Made by a program: the position numbers and the translations under genes
Notes under the pieces: generated by a model
The model's input: only the letters and a program-made list of their open reading frames with translations
Databases searched by the model: none
Told to the model about the DNA's origin: nothing
In this document: positions 1 through 8,101 of the stretch, in pieces
Position numbering within the stretch: the stretch's first letter is position 1
Layout: each line of letters begins with the position of its first letter
Assembly: GCF_900168055.1 (NCBI RefSeq)
Contig: NZ_FUYS01000018.1
Coordinates: forward strand, 1 to 41,832
Source of the DNA: Parapedobacter luteus
GTDB taxonomy: Bacteria > Bacteroidota > Bacteroidia > Sphingobacteriales > Sphingobacteriaceae
Reading direction: 5' to 3'
DNA: 41,832 nucleotides

Positions 1-1
1 C

Positions 2-232
2 CTGGATGACTTCGGGCTGGTCCATCTGGACCAGCAGCAACGGCTGGACTTGATGGAGATCATGGAGGACCGACACGCCAAAGCTTCAACCATCATCGCA
101 TCACAGCTGCCCGTGGCAAACTGGTACGACGTGTTCGGTGACGACACCATTGCCGACGCTGTGCTGGACCGTGTGGTTCACTCATCGCACAGGATTGAAT
201 TGAAAGGTGAAAGTATGAGAAAAAAGAAGTAA
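2..232 (+). CDS. istB: IS21-family IstB ATPase, C-terminal fragment
   Basis: The reading frame is open from the first bases of the window, so the gene begins outside it. The visible 76 residues match the end of IstB, the AAA+ helper ATPase of IS21-family transposition: the LDDFG segment (Walker B/sensor region), a MEDRH..ASTIIASQLP stretch, W-Y-D, and a D-A-V-L-D-R-V-V-H-S-S-H-R-I tail with a basic C-terminus. IstB loads target DNA for the IstA transposase, which should lie further left. The right end of the element follows within about 80 bp. The family call is firm; the element cannot be named. Confidence 0.93.
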   Translation: MDDFGLVHLDQQQRLDLMEIMEDRHAKASTIIASQLPVANWYDVFGDDTIADAVLDRVVHSSHRIELKGESMRKKK

Positions 233-308
233 AATTGTCAGGTCATTGGGAAACACTCAACCCAGGACCTATCGGAGGGGGTCAGTATGCCCGTTACGGG
301 GGTCAGCA
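233..308. mobile_element. Right terminus of the IS21-family element
   Basis: Non-coding DNA after istB holds two spaced copies of a GGGGGTCAG motif, at about 277-285 and 298-306, like the repeated terminal motifs of IS21-family ends. The element probably ends at the CA at 307-308, because IS21-type elements usually end TG...CA. From there the sequence reads straight into a metallophosphoesterase lacking its N-terminus. The exact last base is inferred, since the left end and the target duplication are outside the window. Confidence 0.6.
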
Positions 309-1042
309 TCGACGTTATATCCAGCATTGAGCGGTCAGGGTTTGACCCGGATAATGATAAGCTTATCCAGCTGGGCGATATTACGGATGGATATCCCGAT
401 GTATTTGAGTGCGTCGATATGTTGATGAAAATAAAAAACCTGATCGCCATCAAGGGGAATCACGATGATTGGTTCAATGAGTTTATTTCGACGGATTTCC
501 ATCCGCAATACTGGAACCTGGGCGGATTGGGCACGCTGAAATCTTATCTCCGTCACGCAGGGAAGCCGGATATGTTCCGCGCGACACGCAGCGGCTATAA
601 AACATCGCTCGCTTCCTCGGATATTCCGGCGGCCCACCGGCAATTCTTTATGAGGCAGCAACTGTACCACGTCGATGGGAAAAACCGCTGTTTTGTGCAT
701 GGCGGCTTCTTGTCGGGCATACCCCTGAGCCAGCAACGCCCGCAGGAATTCTACTGGGACAGAACCCTATGGGAAAATGCTTACCGGCATAAGCTACTGA
801 TGGCAGGAGACGAAAAGTTGCGTTCGTTTGCGCCCGTGCCGGACTTCTCGGAAGTTTTTCTTGGCCACACGCCGACCATCAATTGGGGGACAGACGAACC
901 ATTGAATGCATTCAATATCTGGAATCTCGATACCGGAGCAGGCCACTCGGGCAGATTGACTATCATGGATGCGGACACCAAAGCTTACTGGCAGTCCGAC
1001 CCGCTACCATCGCTATATGCGGAAAATACAAGGCCCGGCTAA
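287..1042 (+). pseudogene. Metallophosphoesterase, 5'-truncated by IS21 insertion
   Basis: This is a calcineurin-like phosphoesterase of the Ser/Thr protein phosphatase or diadenosine tetraphosphatase type. Visible motifs are LGDITDG (residues 29-35), GNHD (57-60), FVHGG near residue 138 and GHTPT near 198, which supply metal and phosphate ligands. The first family motif, GDxHG, normally lies 15-25 residues before LGD and is missing. The ORF start (ATG at 287) lies inside the IS21 end, and true homology seems to begin about residue 8-10. Loss of the first metal-binding motif should abolish normal activity. A fusion protein could still be made from the IS-derived ATG, so this is a truncated gene and not a heavily decayed one. 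Confidence 0.82.
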
Positions 1043-1460
1043 GGGTGGCTTCCTTGATTACAACGTCCGAAAAGAACGGCATTGATTGATGCGACGGAAT
1101 TAGTCGGCGGACCTAAACGATATGTGGTTGCATCAGCGGAAAAGATGCTGCCTGCTGCCGACAACGACCCTCGGCTTAACGTATGCCTTTCGGGTTTCGG
1201 CTGGTCTTCGGCTCAGTGTGTTTTCTCAGCCCCCTGACCGAAAAGCGTTTTGGCGTAAATTCGGTATTTTCTTCCGGTTTTTTCTTGTCGGTATTCTCGT
1301 TCTAGGTGTTTTTTTCGACCGGTTTTCCTGTCTTATTGGTGCTCATGTCTTCAAAGGTTAAGTAAACAAATCAATAAATTAGTTTCCTCTATGAATAATA
1401 CAACCAATAAGCCATTTTGTTTGGCCGAAGGAAAGCCCCGCATCGGTGGCAAGTTGTGGC
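1043..1460. other. Intergenic, no gene recognised
   Basis: About 420 bp lie between the truncated phosphoesterase and the 3' end of the convergent cold-shock-domain gene. Short open frames (for example 1122-1361) have no recognisable motif and odd composition, with C/R-rich stretches followed by F-rich ones. No clear hairpin terminator, tRNA or promoter was found. It may be eroded sequence next to the IS insertion. Confidence 0.5.
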
Positions 1461-2300
1461 TTACGTGTCGACAATGGCTTTCCAGTATTCCCTGTCGCCA
1501 TTTTCTAAAAAGTCAAGGTAAGGTATCAATGCGTCGATTTCACTTCGTTCCATGGTTTCGATGCCGTCAAACAATGCATTTACAAACTCAGCACAGAATG
1601 TGGTGCCAAAGCTGTAAGCACTGATCCGTCGCAGTTCGTCATAACCAATTTCCGTCGCATTCAGGTTCAGCACTTCCTCCGGTATTTCATAATCTCCCTG
1701 TTTGTCATAACCCAGGTATCGGAATTTGCCCGCTTTCCATACCCTGAAAAGGATCTCATGGGTGATGCAAGTCCCGAAGTGCTGGAAAATGCGGACAAGT
1801 AAGCGCGCGGCGGATGTTTTTTCCAGCACCTGGGGGATAGTCTTTTCCAAGAACATGGCGTATGGGATAAATACGGATGGGTCAAAGCTGCTGTCAAAAT
1901 TAGACGTTAGCATAGCGAATGCAAAATCCTCATTTTTTCCCTGCAGGAGCTGCTTGACAGCCAGTTTCATCAGGCTATGCTTGTGTTCTTTTTTTCGTCT
2001 ATCCGGAAGCTGTATCATGTCGTTCGTTCCCAACAACAACAATGTGGCTGCCTTCCAATCCTCCTGATGGTCAAGGATACGGCATTTTGCTGTCGTATAG
2101 CCGTCCCGCTTTGCGTTTATTTTTTTATGGCCAAAAATTACGGTGCTGCTCTTTATCTCTCCCTGGGGTGGGCTAACAAAACCCCGGATATGCAGGAATA
2201 GCTCTTCTCCCGACGGTAATGCGATGATACCGAATCCTTTTTTGTTGTCAAACCATTTCACTGCGCCGATGAACATGGTTGGGTCTGGGCATTTTTTCAA
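1461..2300 (-). CDS. Cold-shock-domain protein with long unknown C-terminus
   Basis: The 279-residue protein begins with a cold-shock (OB-fold) domain: G-A-V-K-W-F-D-N-K-K-G-F-G-I-I at about residues 12-26 carries the RNP1-like motif, and E-E-L-F-L-H-I-R follows as the RNP2-like strand. This predicts single-stranded RNA or DNA binding. The remaining 200 or so residues are mostly helical and acidic, with no motif I recognise. They start with a K/R-rich stretch (DRRKKEHKHS) that could be a linker. Classic Csp proteins are about 70 residues, so this is a fusion. An in-frame ATG at 2276 (MFIGAVKW) is an alternative start. The domain call is firm; the function of the C-terminal part is unknown. 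Confidence 0.8.
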   Translation of the reverse strand: MKKCPDPTMFIGAVKWFDNKKGFGIIALPSGEELFLHIRGFVSPPQGEIKSSTVIFGHKKINAKRDGYTTAKCRILDHQEDWKAATLLLLGTNDMIQLPDRRKKEHKHSLMKLAVKQLLQGKNEDFAFAMLTSNFDSSFDPSVFIPYAMFLEKTIPQVLEKTSAARLLVRIFQHFGTCITHEILFRVWKAGKFRYLGYDKQGDYEIPEEVLNLNATEIGYDELRRISAYSFGTTFCAEFVNALFDGIETMERSEIDALIPYLDFLENGDREYWKAIVDT

Positions 2301-2426
2301 TGCTATAAAGGTAAAGAATATAATCCACTATTACGGCTTAAAAAGCAATATTATAAAAAGATGGAATAAATATTTTTATCTTTAGTCGGCAGAAGTAAAA
2401 TTACCCCTTTCTTAACAATGGATTTT

Positions 2427-2867
2427 ATGAAAGCGTTACTTTTTTTGCTGTTGTTCTCGGCCCTTGTCGGCCATGCCCAGCAGCGTCAACAGGTCAAAGG
2501 CAATCCTGTACATCAGTTACGAATCTATGAAATTTTTGAGCATAATAAAGACGCTTTCCATCAGCGTTTCAACGACCATGCACAGCGGATAATGAAGCAG
2601 TATGATTTTCACATCATAGCCATGTGGGAGACCAACACCAATGGCAAGCTTGCTTTTGTATATTTACTGGAGTGGCCGGATGTGCAGGTGCTCCAAGCGA
2701 GCTGGGATAAATTCATGGCTGATGAAGAATGGGCGCGCATCAAGCAGGAAACAAGCAGGCTGCATGGTCAATTGGTCGGGGAGATACAGGATATCCGCAT
2801 GGCCGCCGTCCCTTATTCGCCGTTGATGAATTTCAAGGAAATAATGGATACAGCCAGGGACAAATGA
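2427..2867 (+). CDS. NIPSNAP-family secreted protein
   Basis: A cleavable signal peptide (MKALLFLLLFSALVGHAQQ) is followed by one ferredoxin-like alpha/beta domain of the NIPSNAP type: H-Q-L-R-I-Y-E-I near the start, F-H-Q-R-F-N-D-H, then W-E-T-N and L-E-W-P-D in the strands. NIPSNAP proteins are small dimeric alpha+beta barrel relatives of unclear function. I chose ATG 2427 because the signal peptide then begins with MK; an in-frame ATG at 2418 would add three residues. A weak -7-like element (TATCTTTA, 2377-2384) lies upstream. The gene converges with the EamA transporter 36 bp away, with a hairpin at its stop codon. Confidence 0.8.
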   Translation: MKALLFLLLFSALVGHAQQRQQVKGNPVHQLRIYEIFEHNKDAFHQRFNDHAQRIMKQYDFHIIAMWETNTNGKLAFVYLLEWPDVQVLQASWDKFMADEEWARIKQETSRLHGQLVGEIQDIRMAAVPYSPLMNFKEIMDTARDK

Positions 2868-2878
2868 CGATTGTCCCT
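2856..2878. terminator. Bidirectional hairpin between convergent genes
   Basis: AGGGACAA (2856-2863) pairs with TTGTCCCT (2871-2878), an 8-bp perfect stem with a 7-nt loop that includes the NIPSNAP stop codon. It lies between two convergent genes. The T-tract is poor on the plus side, so efficiency is uncertain. Confidence 0.5.
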
Positions 2879-2903
2879 TGACTGCATCTTTATCTGTTGT
2901 CTA

Positions 2904-3857
2904 TTATTGACGTTTTCGTCCTGGTCGCCTCATCCGTTGTACCAGATATAACCCCGCAATGACAAGGAGAACACCACCGAGTGTGTGCCAGGATAGCGGT
3001 TCTTTCATCAGGATGGCGGCAATGGCAAACCCCGCAATCGGGCAGAGGAAGAGCCATGCTGAGGCTTTGATGGGGTTGTCGCGCAACAGGTACAGCCAGA
3101 TCAGTACAGCAAATACCGATACCGGTATGGCCAGCCAGAGTACGGCACTCCACCAGCGTACATCGAAGGTGTTGGCCGAATACTCAAAAGATAAAAACAA
3201 GCATGGGAGTAGGCATACACCGCCGATAAGCGTCTGCCAACCGTTAATTGTGAGAATATGGAGGCCATCCCATTTTCGTCGGGCAAAATAAATGGCTCCT
3301 ACCGAATAAGCAAGCATGCTTAGGAAAAGGATGCCGATACCCAGCCAGGTGGCATAGCTGGTTTCAAAGAGCGGATATGCGGCCAGCAACATTCCCGCGA
3401 TGCACAGGACGAAGCTGAGTATGCTAGACAGACTGACCGGTTGTCGATACCATAGCGTGTTGATGAGCATGATAAGTACCGGATTAGTTGCGACAAATAG
3501 CGTCCCCAAGCCTGCTGATACCTCTTCCATGGCCAACACGTACAGGCCAAGATATAGGCTTACATTGAACAATCCGTAAATGAACAGTTGCTGCCAATGC
3601 GTTTTGCCCGAAGGCAGTGGCTGGCGCATCACTAGATGGGCAATGCCGAGCATGATGGCTGAAGCGATGGCAAACCGGGCAATAGCAATGACAAAAGGCT
3701 GGGCCGATTGGAGCCCTATTTTGGTAGCTGCCGAAGCTGAAGCCCATAGGATAGCAAATACCACGCCTGCCGAGAAATATGCAAACCGATGAAGGGGACT
3801 TTTCAACTGTATCGTAATTTTTCGGGCGAAGCTACCCAAAAGAATTGTCATCACCAC
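2904..3857 (-). CDS. EamA/DMT-superfamily transporter
   Basis: The 317-residue integral membrane protein has about ten hydrophobic helices in two repeats of five, the standard EamA (RhaT/YdcZ-like) architecture. Telling segments are F-A-I-L-W-A-S-A-S-A-A-T-K near the first helix, the repeat-end G-L-G-T-L-F-V-A-T-N-P-V, and K-E-P-L-S-W-H-T-L-G-G-V-L-L-V-I-A-G near the C-terminus, which is typical of the family. These proteins export metabolites such as amino acids or purines from the cytoplasm. The substrate cannot be told from sequence. The tail is basic (RMRRPGRKRQ). ATG 3851 is an alternative start. It is divergent from the response-regulator operon, with 114 bp between starts. Confidence 0.88.
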   Translation of the reverse strand: MVMTILLGSFARKITIQLKSPLHRFAYFSAGVVFAILWASASAATKIGLQSAQPFVIAIARFAIASAIMLGIAHLVMRQPLPSGKTHWQQLFIYGLFNVSLYLGLYVLAMEEVSAGLGTLFVATNPVLIMLINTLWYRQPVSLSSILSFVLCIAGMLLAAYPLFETSYATWLGIGILFLSMLAYSVGAIYFARRKWDGLHILTINGWQTLIGGVCLLPCLFLSFEYSANTFDVRWWSAVLWLAIPVSVFAVLIWLYLLRDNPIKASAWLFLCPIAGFAIAAILMKEPLSWHTLGGVLLVIAGLYLVQRMRRPGRKRQ

Positions 3858-3959
3858 TAAATCTGATCGATTTCAAATCATGGGTGGCCGCCTGCGATGT
3901 AGGCAATCACCGATTCCAACTTCATTTCAGTATCTTGCACGAAATTGCTTTCCCACAAA

Positions 3960-3966
3960 AAAGGAG
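3960..3966 (+). promoter_or_regulatory. Strong Shine-Dalgarno fixing the start of the response regulator
   Basis: AAAGGAGG lies 5-6 nt before ATG 3972. Such a strong SD is uncommon in this window and decides the start at MNILVIEDE over the upstream in-frame codon at 3945. Confidence 0.75.
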
Positions 3967-3971
3967 GTATT

Positions 3972-4649
3972 ATGAACATCTTGGTCATCGAGGATGAATG
4001 GCCATTACAGGAGACCATCCGGGAGTCATTGGAGAAAGAAAATTTCCATGTCGAGACGGCCAACACTTTTGACGAAGCCATCAATAAAGTAAGTTTTTTT
4101 GACTACGACTGTATCCTGCTGGACATCATGCTACCCAAGGGTAGTGGCTTGGACATCTTACGGCACTTACGAAGCATTGAAAAAGGCAATAATGTTATTA
4201 TCATTTCGGCCAAAGACTCCCTGAATGACAAGCTTACCGGCCTAGACCTCGGTGCCGATGACTACCTGACCAAGCCCTTCCACTTGGCCGAGTTAAATGC
4301 CCGCGTCAAATCGCTCTTGCGTAGGCGGTCTTTCGGCCGGAAAAATACGCTTGCTTTCCAAAATATACATGTGGATATGGATAATTTTTACGCCGCTGTA
4401 GATGCCATCCCGTTGGCCTTGAACCGTAAAGAATTTGATATACTGGTTTATTTCATGTTGAACAAAAACCGGATTGTCAGTAAACCATCCATCGCAGAAA
4501 AAGTATGGGGAGATTATATGGAAGATGCGGATGACTTTGACTTTATCTATTCGCAAATCAAAAATCTCCGGAAAAAATTGCGGGATGGTGGCGCTAAGGT
4601 CAAAATTCAGCCCATATACGGTATGGGATACCGGTTAGAAGCGCTATGA
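3972..4649 (+). CDS. OmpR-family response regulator
   Basis: The 225-residue protein has a receiver domain (1-115) with acidic pocket E7/D8, phospho-acceptor D51 in LLDIMLP and K101 in YLTKPF. An OmpR/PhoB winged-helix DNA-binding domain follows (about 130-225), ending in the family's P-I-Y-G-M-G-Y-R-L. It is cotranslated with the sensor kinase: its stop overlaps the kinase ATG by 4 bp (4646-4649). Two further genes, an envelope protein and a PepSY-like protein, continue in the same direction, so it probably controls an envelope function. The start is fixed by the strong SD. Confidence 0.93.
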   Translation: MNILVIEDEWPLQETIRESLEKENFHVETANTFDEAINKVSFFDYDCILLDIMLPKGSGLDILRHLRSIEKGNNVIIISAKDSLNDKLTGLDLGADDYLTKPFHLAELNARVKSLLRRRSFGRKNTLAFQNIHVDMDNFYAAVDAIPLALNRKEFDILVYFMLNKNRIVSKPSIAEKVWGDYMEDADDFDFIYSQIKNLRKKLRDGGAKVKIQPIYGMGYRLEAL

Positions 4650-5911
4650 AGTTATTGAACCATACGTTGGGCTACTTGGCTTTGGCCTTGTTGTTTGTCG
4701 TCGGGCTATGGGGGTGCCTCTTTTTTCTATATCTCCGTAGTCAGATTAATGCCGATCTTGACCGCAACCTCAATAATTATAAACTGGATATTATCGAAGA
4801 GGCTCACCGGGATTCTACGGTGTTGATCCGACATGGCTTTTGGGGGAAGTCTTTTGAGATCCACAAGGCCACTCGTGAAGAAGCGTTTGCGGTCAGTGAC
4901 ACTTACGAAAATGGTTATATGGCCATGCCGCAAGGCGATGGACAGGTCCCCGCACGTGTGCTCTATACCGCATTCGAACTAAACGGCAGTTATTACCTAC
5001 TGACCACATCACTGGCTACAGACGAGATTGACGATCTCATGTCGTCTCTGGCCCTATCCGTTGTGGGACTTTATCTTGCGTTACTGATCAGTATTCTACT
5101 ACTGAACAACGTAATTCTCCAACGGGTCTGGAACCCATTTTATCAGTTGGTGAGCCAGGTAAGCCGCTTTCAAATCGGCCAAAATCAACACTTAGACCTG
5201 CCAGCCACCGGGGTGACCGAATTTAACAAACTGAATGAAGCCGTAAGCCAACTGGTTCAGCGAACCGAAGAAACCTACCGCAGCCAGGAAGAGTTTACCG
5301 CCAACGTGGCCCACGAACTGCAGACGCCACTCGCCGTGAGTTTAAACAAACTTGAGCTTTTGTTGGAAAGGCACGACATGACGACTCCCATCGCCAAGGC
5401 AATCATACAAGTGAGCGAGATGCTGCGTCGTCTTACACGATTGAATAAGTCGCTGCTGATGCTCATCAAGATTGAAAACCACCAATTTGCCGATAGTGTT
5501 CCTTATCCATTTGATGTGCTTACCGAAGGGCTGGTGAGCGAGTTGGAGGTTCTTGCTAAGCAACGTCGCATAACGCTTGCATTCCACCGCAAGGGGGGCT
5601 GGCAGACCACCATCAATAGCGATTTAGCCACCCTGTTGATAACCAATTTACTGAAGAATGCCATTTCCCATAATTATCCTGGGGGGAGCATAAACTTGAC
5701 GGTCGGCCCCGGAATGCTGGAAGTGCGCAACAGCGGCCTTTCAAATGCGCTGGATCAGCGGTTGATATTTGAGCGCTTCCATAAAGGGGATGCCAGTAAC
5801 CAATCCTCCGGCTTGGGGCTGGCAATTGTAAGCGCCATTTGCCGGCTATACCACCTGACAATCACCTATTCATACCAGGATGGGCAACATGTTTTCAAGG
5901 TAAGCGGATAA
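4646..5911 (+). CDS. Membrane sensor histidine kinase
   Basis: The 421-residue kinase has transmembrane segments at about 8-30 and 135-157, which enclose a periplasmic sensor domain of about 100 residues with no obvious Pfam-like motif. A HAMP-like linker runs to about 210. The HisKA box is V-A-H-E-L-Q-T-P-L with phospho-acceptor H223. ATP-binding boxes are N338 in L-L-K-N-A, I-F-E-R-F (374-378) and G-L-G-L-A-I-V (389-395). It should phosphorylate the overlapping OmpR-type regulator. The H-box has Q where many kinases have R (HELRTPL), a known variant. The signal is unknown; PepSY/envelope genes downstream suggest the output. Confidence 0.92.
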   Translation: MKLLNHTLGYLALALLFVVGLWGCLFFLYLRSQINADLDRNLNNYKLDIIEEAHRDSTVLIRHGFWGKSFEIHKATREEAFAVSDTYENGYMAMPQGDGQVPARVLYTAFELNGSYYLLTTSLATDEIDDLMSSLALSVVGLYLALLISILLLNNVILQRVWNPFYQLVSQVSRFQIGQNQHLDLPATGVTEFNKLNEAVSQLVQRTEETYRSQEEFTANVAHELQTPLAVSLNKLELLLERHDMTTPIAKAIIQVSEMLRRLTRLNKSLLMLIKIENHQFADSVPYPFDVLTEGLVSELEVLAKQRRITLAFHRKGGWQTTINSDLATLLITNLLKNAISHNYPGGSINLTVGPGMLEVRNSGLSNALDQRLIFERFHKGDASNQSSGLGLAIVSAICRLYHLTITYSYQDGQHVFKVSG

Positions 5912-5952
5912 AAATCCAACATGATTTCAACATGCTGTCGTAGCCTTGTGGC

Positions 5953-6753
5953 ATGAAACAATTGTTATACCGCTTATGCATCGCGGGGCTGCCGATTGCA
6001 GCGTCCGCACAGGTCATGGAAAAGCCTTATAAAATCAAACATGCAGAACCCTTATACGTCGACCTAATGCGGGATTTAGGGGCGCACCGTGGCGAAAAAG
6101 AAATCAACGTAGGGATGAGTTATCAGGAAATGGGCGATTATTCCGCCATGCAGGGATTTGCCGAGTACGAATTTGCGGTGGCTGATCGCTTGGGGCTGGA
6201 AGTCGAGATGCCTTTTTCATTATATCGTCATTCGGGCGCAATGACAGATCTTTCATCAATTCCCCATAGTAAAGTAGAAGGATTAAAACTAGCCGGACAG
6301 TACACCTTTTTGGTAGCCAGGAGGGCGCAGGTCTCGATGGCGATAGCCTTTATCCATGAATTTCGCTTCCACTCACCCTATTCAGTGCGGCATGGTAAAG
6401 ACTTCTTTTATGCCAATTCAGAAAACCCTATTTTTATCGCAGCAAAGCGCTGGGGCAGGCATGTCCATACATTGCTTTATACCGGTCCGGAATGGGTGTT
6501 TTCGGCTGAGCCGGGGCAACGGCAATTTGCTTACCAGTTGAATTATAGCCTTCATTATATGGTAGAAGGTAATCATTTCGTAGGCATGGAGGTTAACCAG
6601 GAGTGGACACAGCACGGCTGGGAAACCATGCTGCATCCACAGGTCAAAGTTTCATTGAGCCACCATGTAGCCCTCGGGCTCGTGACTGGCGTGCCGACCG
6701 GCCACCACAGGGAGAGCCCCCAACTGATGACCAGGCTGATTGTTGAACCGTAA
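5953..6753 (+). CDS. Predicted envelope protein, HAEPLY-type, downstream of two-component genes
   Basis: The 266-residue protein has a signal peptide (MKQLLYRLCIAGLPIAASA-Q) and then K-I-K-H-A-E-P-L-Y-V-D-L-M-R-D-L-G-A-H-R-G-E-K-E. I associate this segment with conserved but uncharacterised Bacteroidota proteins found near PepSY-like genes. The rest has alternating strands rich in aromatic residues (Y-E-F-A-V-A-D-R-L-G-L-E-V-E-M-P-F), consistent with a small outer-membrane beta-barrel. It starts 41 bp after the kinase and precedes the PepSY-like gene, so all four are probably one transcript. The exact function is unknown; beta-barrel is inference from strand periodicity. Confidence 0.65.
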   Translation: MKQLLYRLCIAGLPIAASAQVMEKPYKIKHAEPLYVDLMRDLGAHRGEKEINVGMSYQEMGDYSAMQGFAEYEFAVADRLGLEVEMPFSLYRHSGAMTDLSSIPHSKVEGLKLAGQYTFLVARRAQVSMAIAFIHEFRFHSPYSVRHGKDFFYANSENPIFIAAKRWGRHVHTLLYTGPEWVFSAEPGQRQFAYQLNYSLHYMVEGNHFVGMEVNQEWTQHGWETMLHPQVKVSLSHHVALGLVTGVPTGHHRESPQLMTRLIVEP

Positions 6754-6780
6754 TGATCAACGTCAAACTTGTTTAACAAA

Positions 6781-7260
6781 ATGGTTAATGTAATCTTAAA
6801 GAAGATGAGTGTAAGGAAAAGATGGCTGATACTGACCGTAGGATTGTTGCTCTGCTCGTATACATGGGCCGGAGCCCAGGAAATAAAGCGGAGCCAGGTT
6901 CCGTCGATCATCCTAAACCGCTTTGAGACGGAGTTTCGCAACGCGCGCGATGTGGAATGGGAACGTAAACCAGGTTTATACGAGGTCGAATTTGAAATAG
7001 GTCCGTGGGAACACAAAGTGCATTATGATCGGGATGGTATGAAAGTATATCATGATCGGGAAATCGGAGCAGACCAGTTGCCGCTAATGGTCAAGGATGC
7101 TATTCGGCGCAAATATCCCGGCTGCAGCCTGAAAGACATGAAACACATCGATAGGAAAGGCCAAATCACTTATGAGGTAGAAATTAAGACCGCTGACGGA
7201 CGTGAACGCGAATTGGTTCTTGATGAAAAGGGAGCTGTGCGATCGGATCGACGAGATTAA
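6781..7260 (+). CDS. PepSY-like secreted protein
   Basis: A signal peptide (hydrophobic core W-L-I-L-T-V-G-L-L-L-C-S-Y-T-W-A-G-A-Q) precedes two PepSY-like half repeats: V-P-S-I-I-L-N-R-F...A-R-D-V-E-W-E...Y-E-V-E-F-E-I, then L-M-V-K-D-A-I-R-R-K-Y-P-G...I-T-Y-E-V-E-I-K-T. This is the putative BLIP/PepSY-like secreted fold common in Bacteroidota, often beside two-component genes. It may act as a periplasmic inhibitor, chaperone or signal modulator, but none of this is shown. ATG 6805 (MSVRKRW) is an equally good start. It is the fourth gene of the RR-HK-envelope-PepSY set, 27 bp after its neighbour. Confidence 0.78.
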   Translation: MVNVILKKMSVRKRWLILTVGLLLCSYTWAGAQEIKRSQVPSIILNRFETEFRNARDVEWERKPGLYEVEFEIGPWEHKVHYDRDGMKVYHDREIGADQLPLMVKDAIRRKYPGCSLKDMKHIDRKGQITYEVEIKTADGRERELVLDEKGAVRSDRRD

Positions 7261-7303
7261 CCCCCTTTGCATGCTGTTGGAGCAGCACCTTTTAAAGAAA
7301 TTG

Positions 7304-7334
7304 TTTGCTAATATTATTAGTATTACTATATTTG
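7304..7334 (+). promoter_or_regulatory. imuA-imuB-dnaE2 promoter with internal palindrome
   Basis: TTTG (7304-7307), exactly 19 nt, then TATATTTG (7327-7334) fits the Bacteroidota housekeeping promoter TTTG-N19-TAnnTTTG. Between the boxes lies a 17-nt dyad (7309-7325, TAATA...TATTA outer arms) in which 14 of 17 bases match the reverse complement. A repressor there would block polymerase. Since imuA-imuB-dnaE2 genes are LexA-controlled in many bacteria, a LexA operator is the natural candidate. The promoter match is seen in sequence; LexA binding is inference. Confidence 0.68.
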
Positions 7335-7353
7335 TTGTCGCAGTCCACAAGGC

Positions 7354-8094
7354 ATGGCAACGATGAAGGAAAGCAAACAGGAAAAGGTGAACCGGCTAAA
7401 ACAGGATATGCTGCGCTGGCAGGGATTTGTCCGCCCCGAAAGCCATGCTGCAAGGATAGGCCTTGGGCCGGTAGAGGACGCTTTCCCCAATGCCGTTTTC
7501 CCGCCTTACGGCGTTCATGAGTTCATTAGTGGGGGGCGGGAAGAAGACGCGGCAACCAGTGGTTTCATGGGGGGGCTATTGTCCCGTCTAACTGAAGGAA
7601 ACAAGACCTGCTTATGGATTAGCACATCAAGGATACTTTTCCCGCCTGCTATGGGGGCATTTGGGGTACGGCCGGACCGCATCATCTTCGTCGACGTGCA
7701 ACGGGAGCGTGATGTTTTGTGGGCCATGGAAGAATCGCTCAAATGTAATGGGCTGGCCGCCGTGGTAGCCGAATTACAGGATATGGATTTTATCCAATCG
7801 CGCCGTCTGCAATTGGCGGTCGAAAAGAGTAGCGGTACCGGATTGGTGCTGCGCAGCAATCCCCGCAATATCGGGTCTACGGCCTGCACGGCCCGTTGGC
7901 GGATTAGGCCATTGCCAAGTGCATTGGAGGAAGGGATGCCCGGTGTAGGGCCTCCCCGATGGCAGGTGGAATTGCTGAAGGTACGTAATGGTAACCCGGG
8001 GTGCTGGAAGATGGAATGGTCCCGGGGATGCTTTGTGCCGGTCATGCCATCCATCCGCCAGAATAAAGCCTTGCAATTGCAGAAAATAAGCTGA
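7354..8094 (+). CDS. imuA: ImuA-like SOS mutagenesis protein
   Basis: The 246-residue protein is a RecA-fold relative (ImuA/SulA-like) that works with ImuB and DnaE2 in damage-induced mutagenesis. V-H-E-F-I-S-G-G near residue 51 and F-M-G-G-L-L match the family's N-terminal 'hEl' region. L-W-I-S-T-S-R and R-I-I-F-V-D-V-Q-R-E-R-D-V-L-W-A-M-E-E-S-L-K are the conserved core. Like other Bacteroidota ImuA it lacks a clear Walker A. It is the first gene of the cassette, 7 bp before imuB. ATG 7363 is an alternative start three codons in. Confidence 0.85.
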   Translation: MATMKESKQEKVNRLKQDMLRWQGFVRPESHAARIGLGPVEDAFPNAVFPPYGVHEFISGGREEDAATSGFMGGLLSRLTEGNKTCLWISTSRILFPPAMGAFGVRPDRIIFVDVQRERDVLWAMEESLKCNGLAAVVAELQDMDFIQSRRLQLAVEKSSGTGLVLRSNPRNIGSTACTARWRIRPLPSALEEGMPGVGPPRWQVELLKVRNGNPGCWKMEWSRGCFVPVMPSIRQNKALQLQKIS

Positions 8095-8101
8095 TAGTTG
8101 A

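Noticed and set aside
1122-1361. 79-codon frame between the phosphoesterase and the cold-shock gene
   Set aside because: No domain; basic and cysteine-rich start then an F/L stretch, no good start context. Probably chance.
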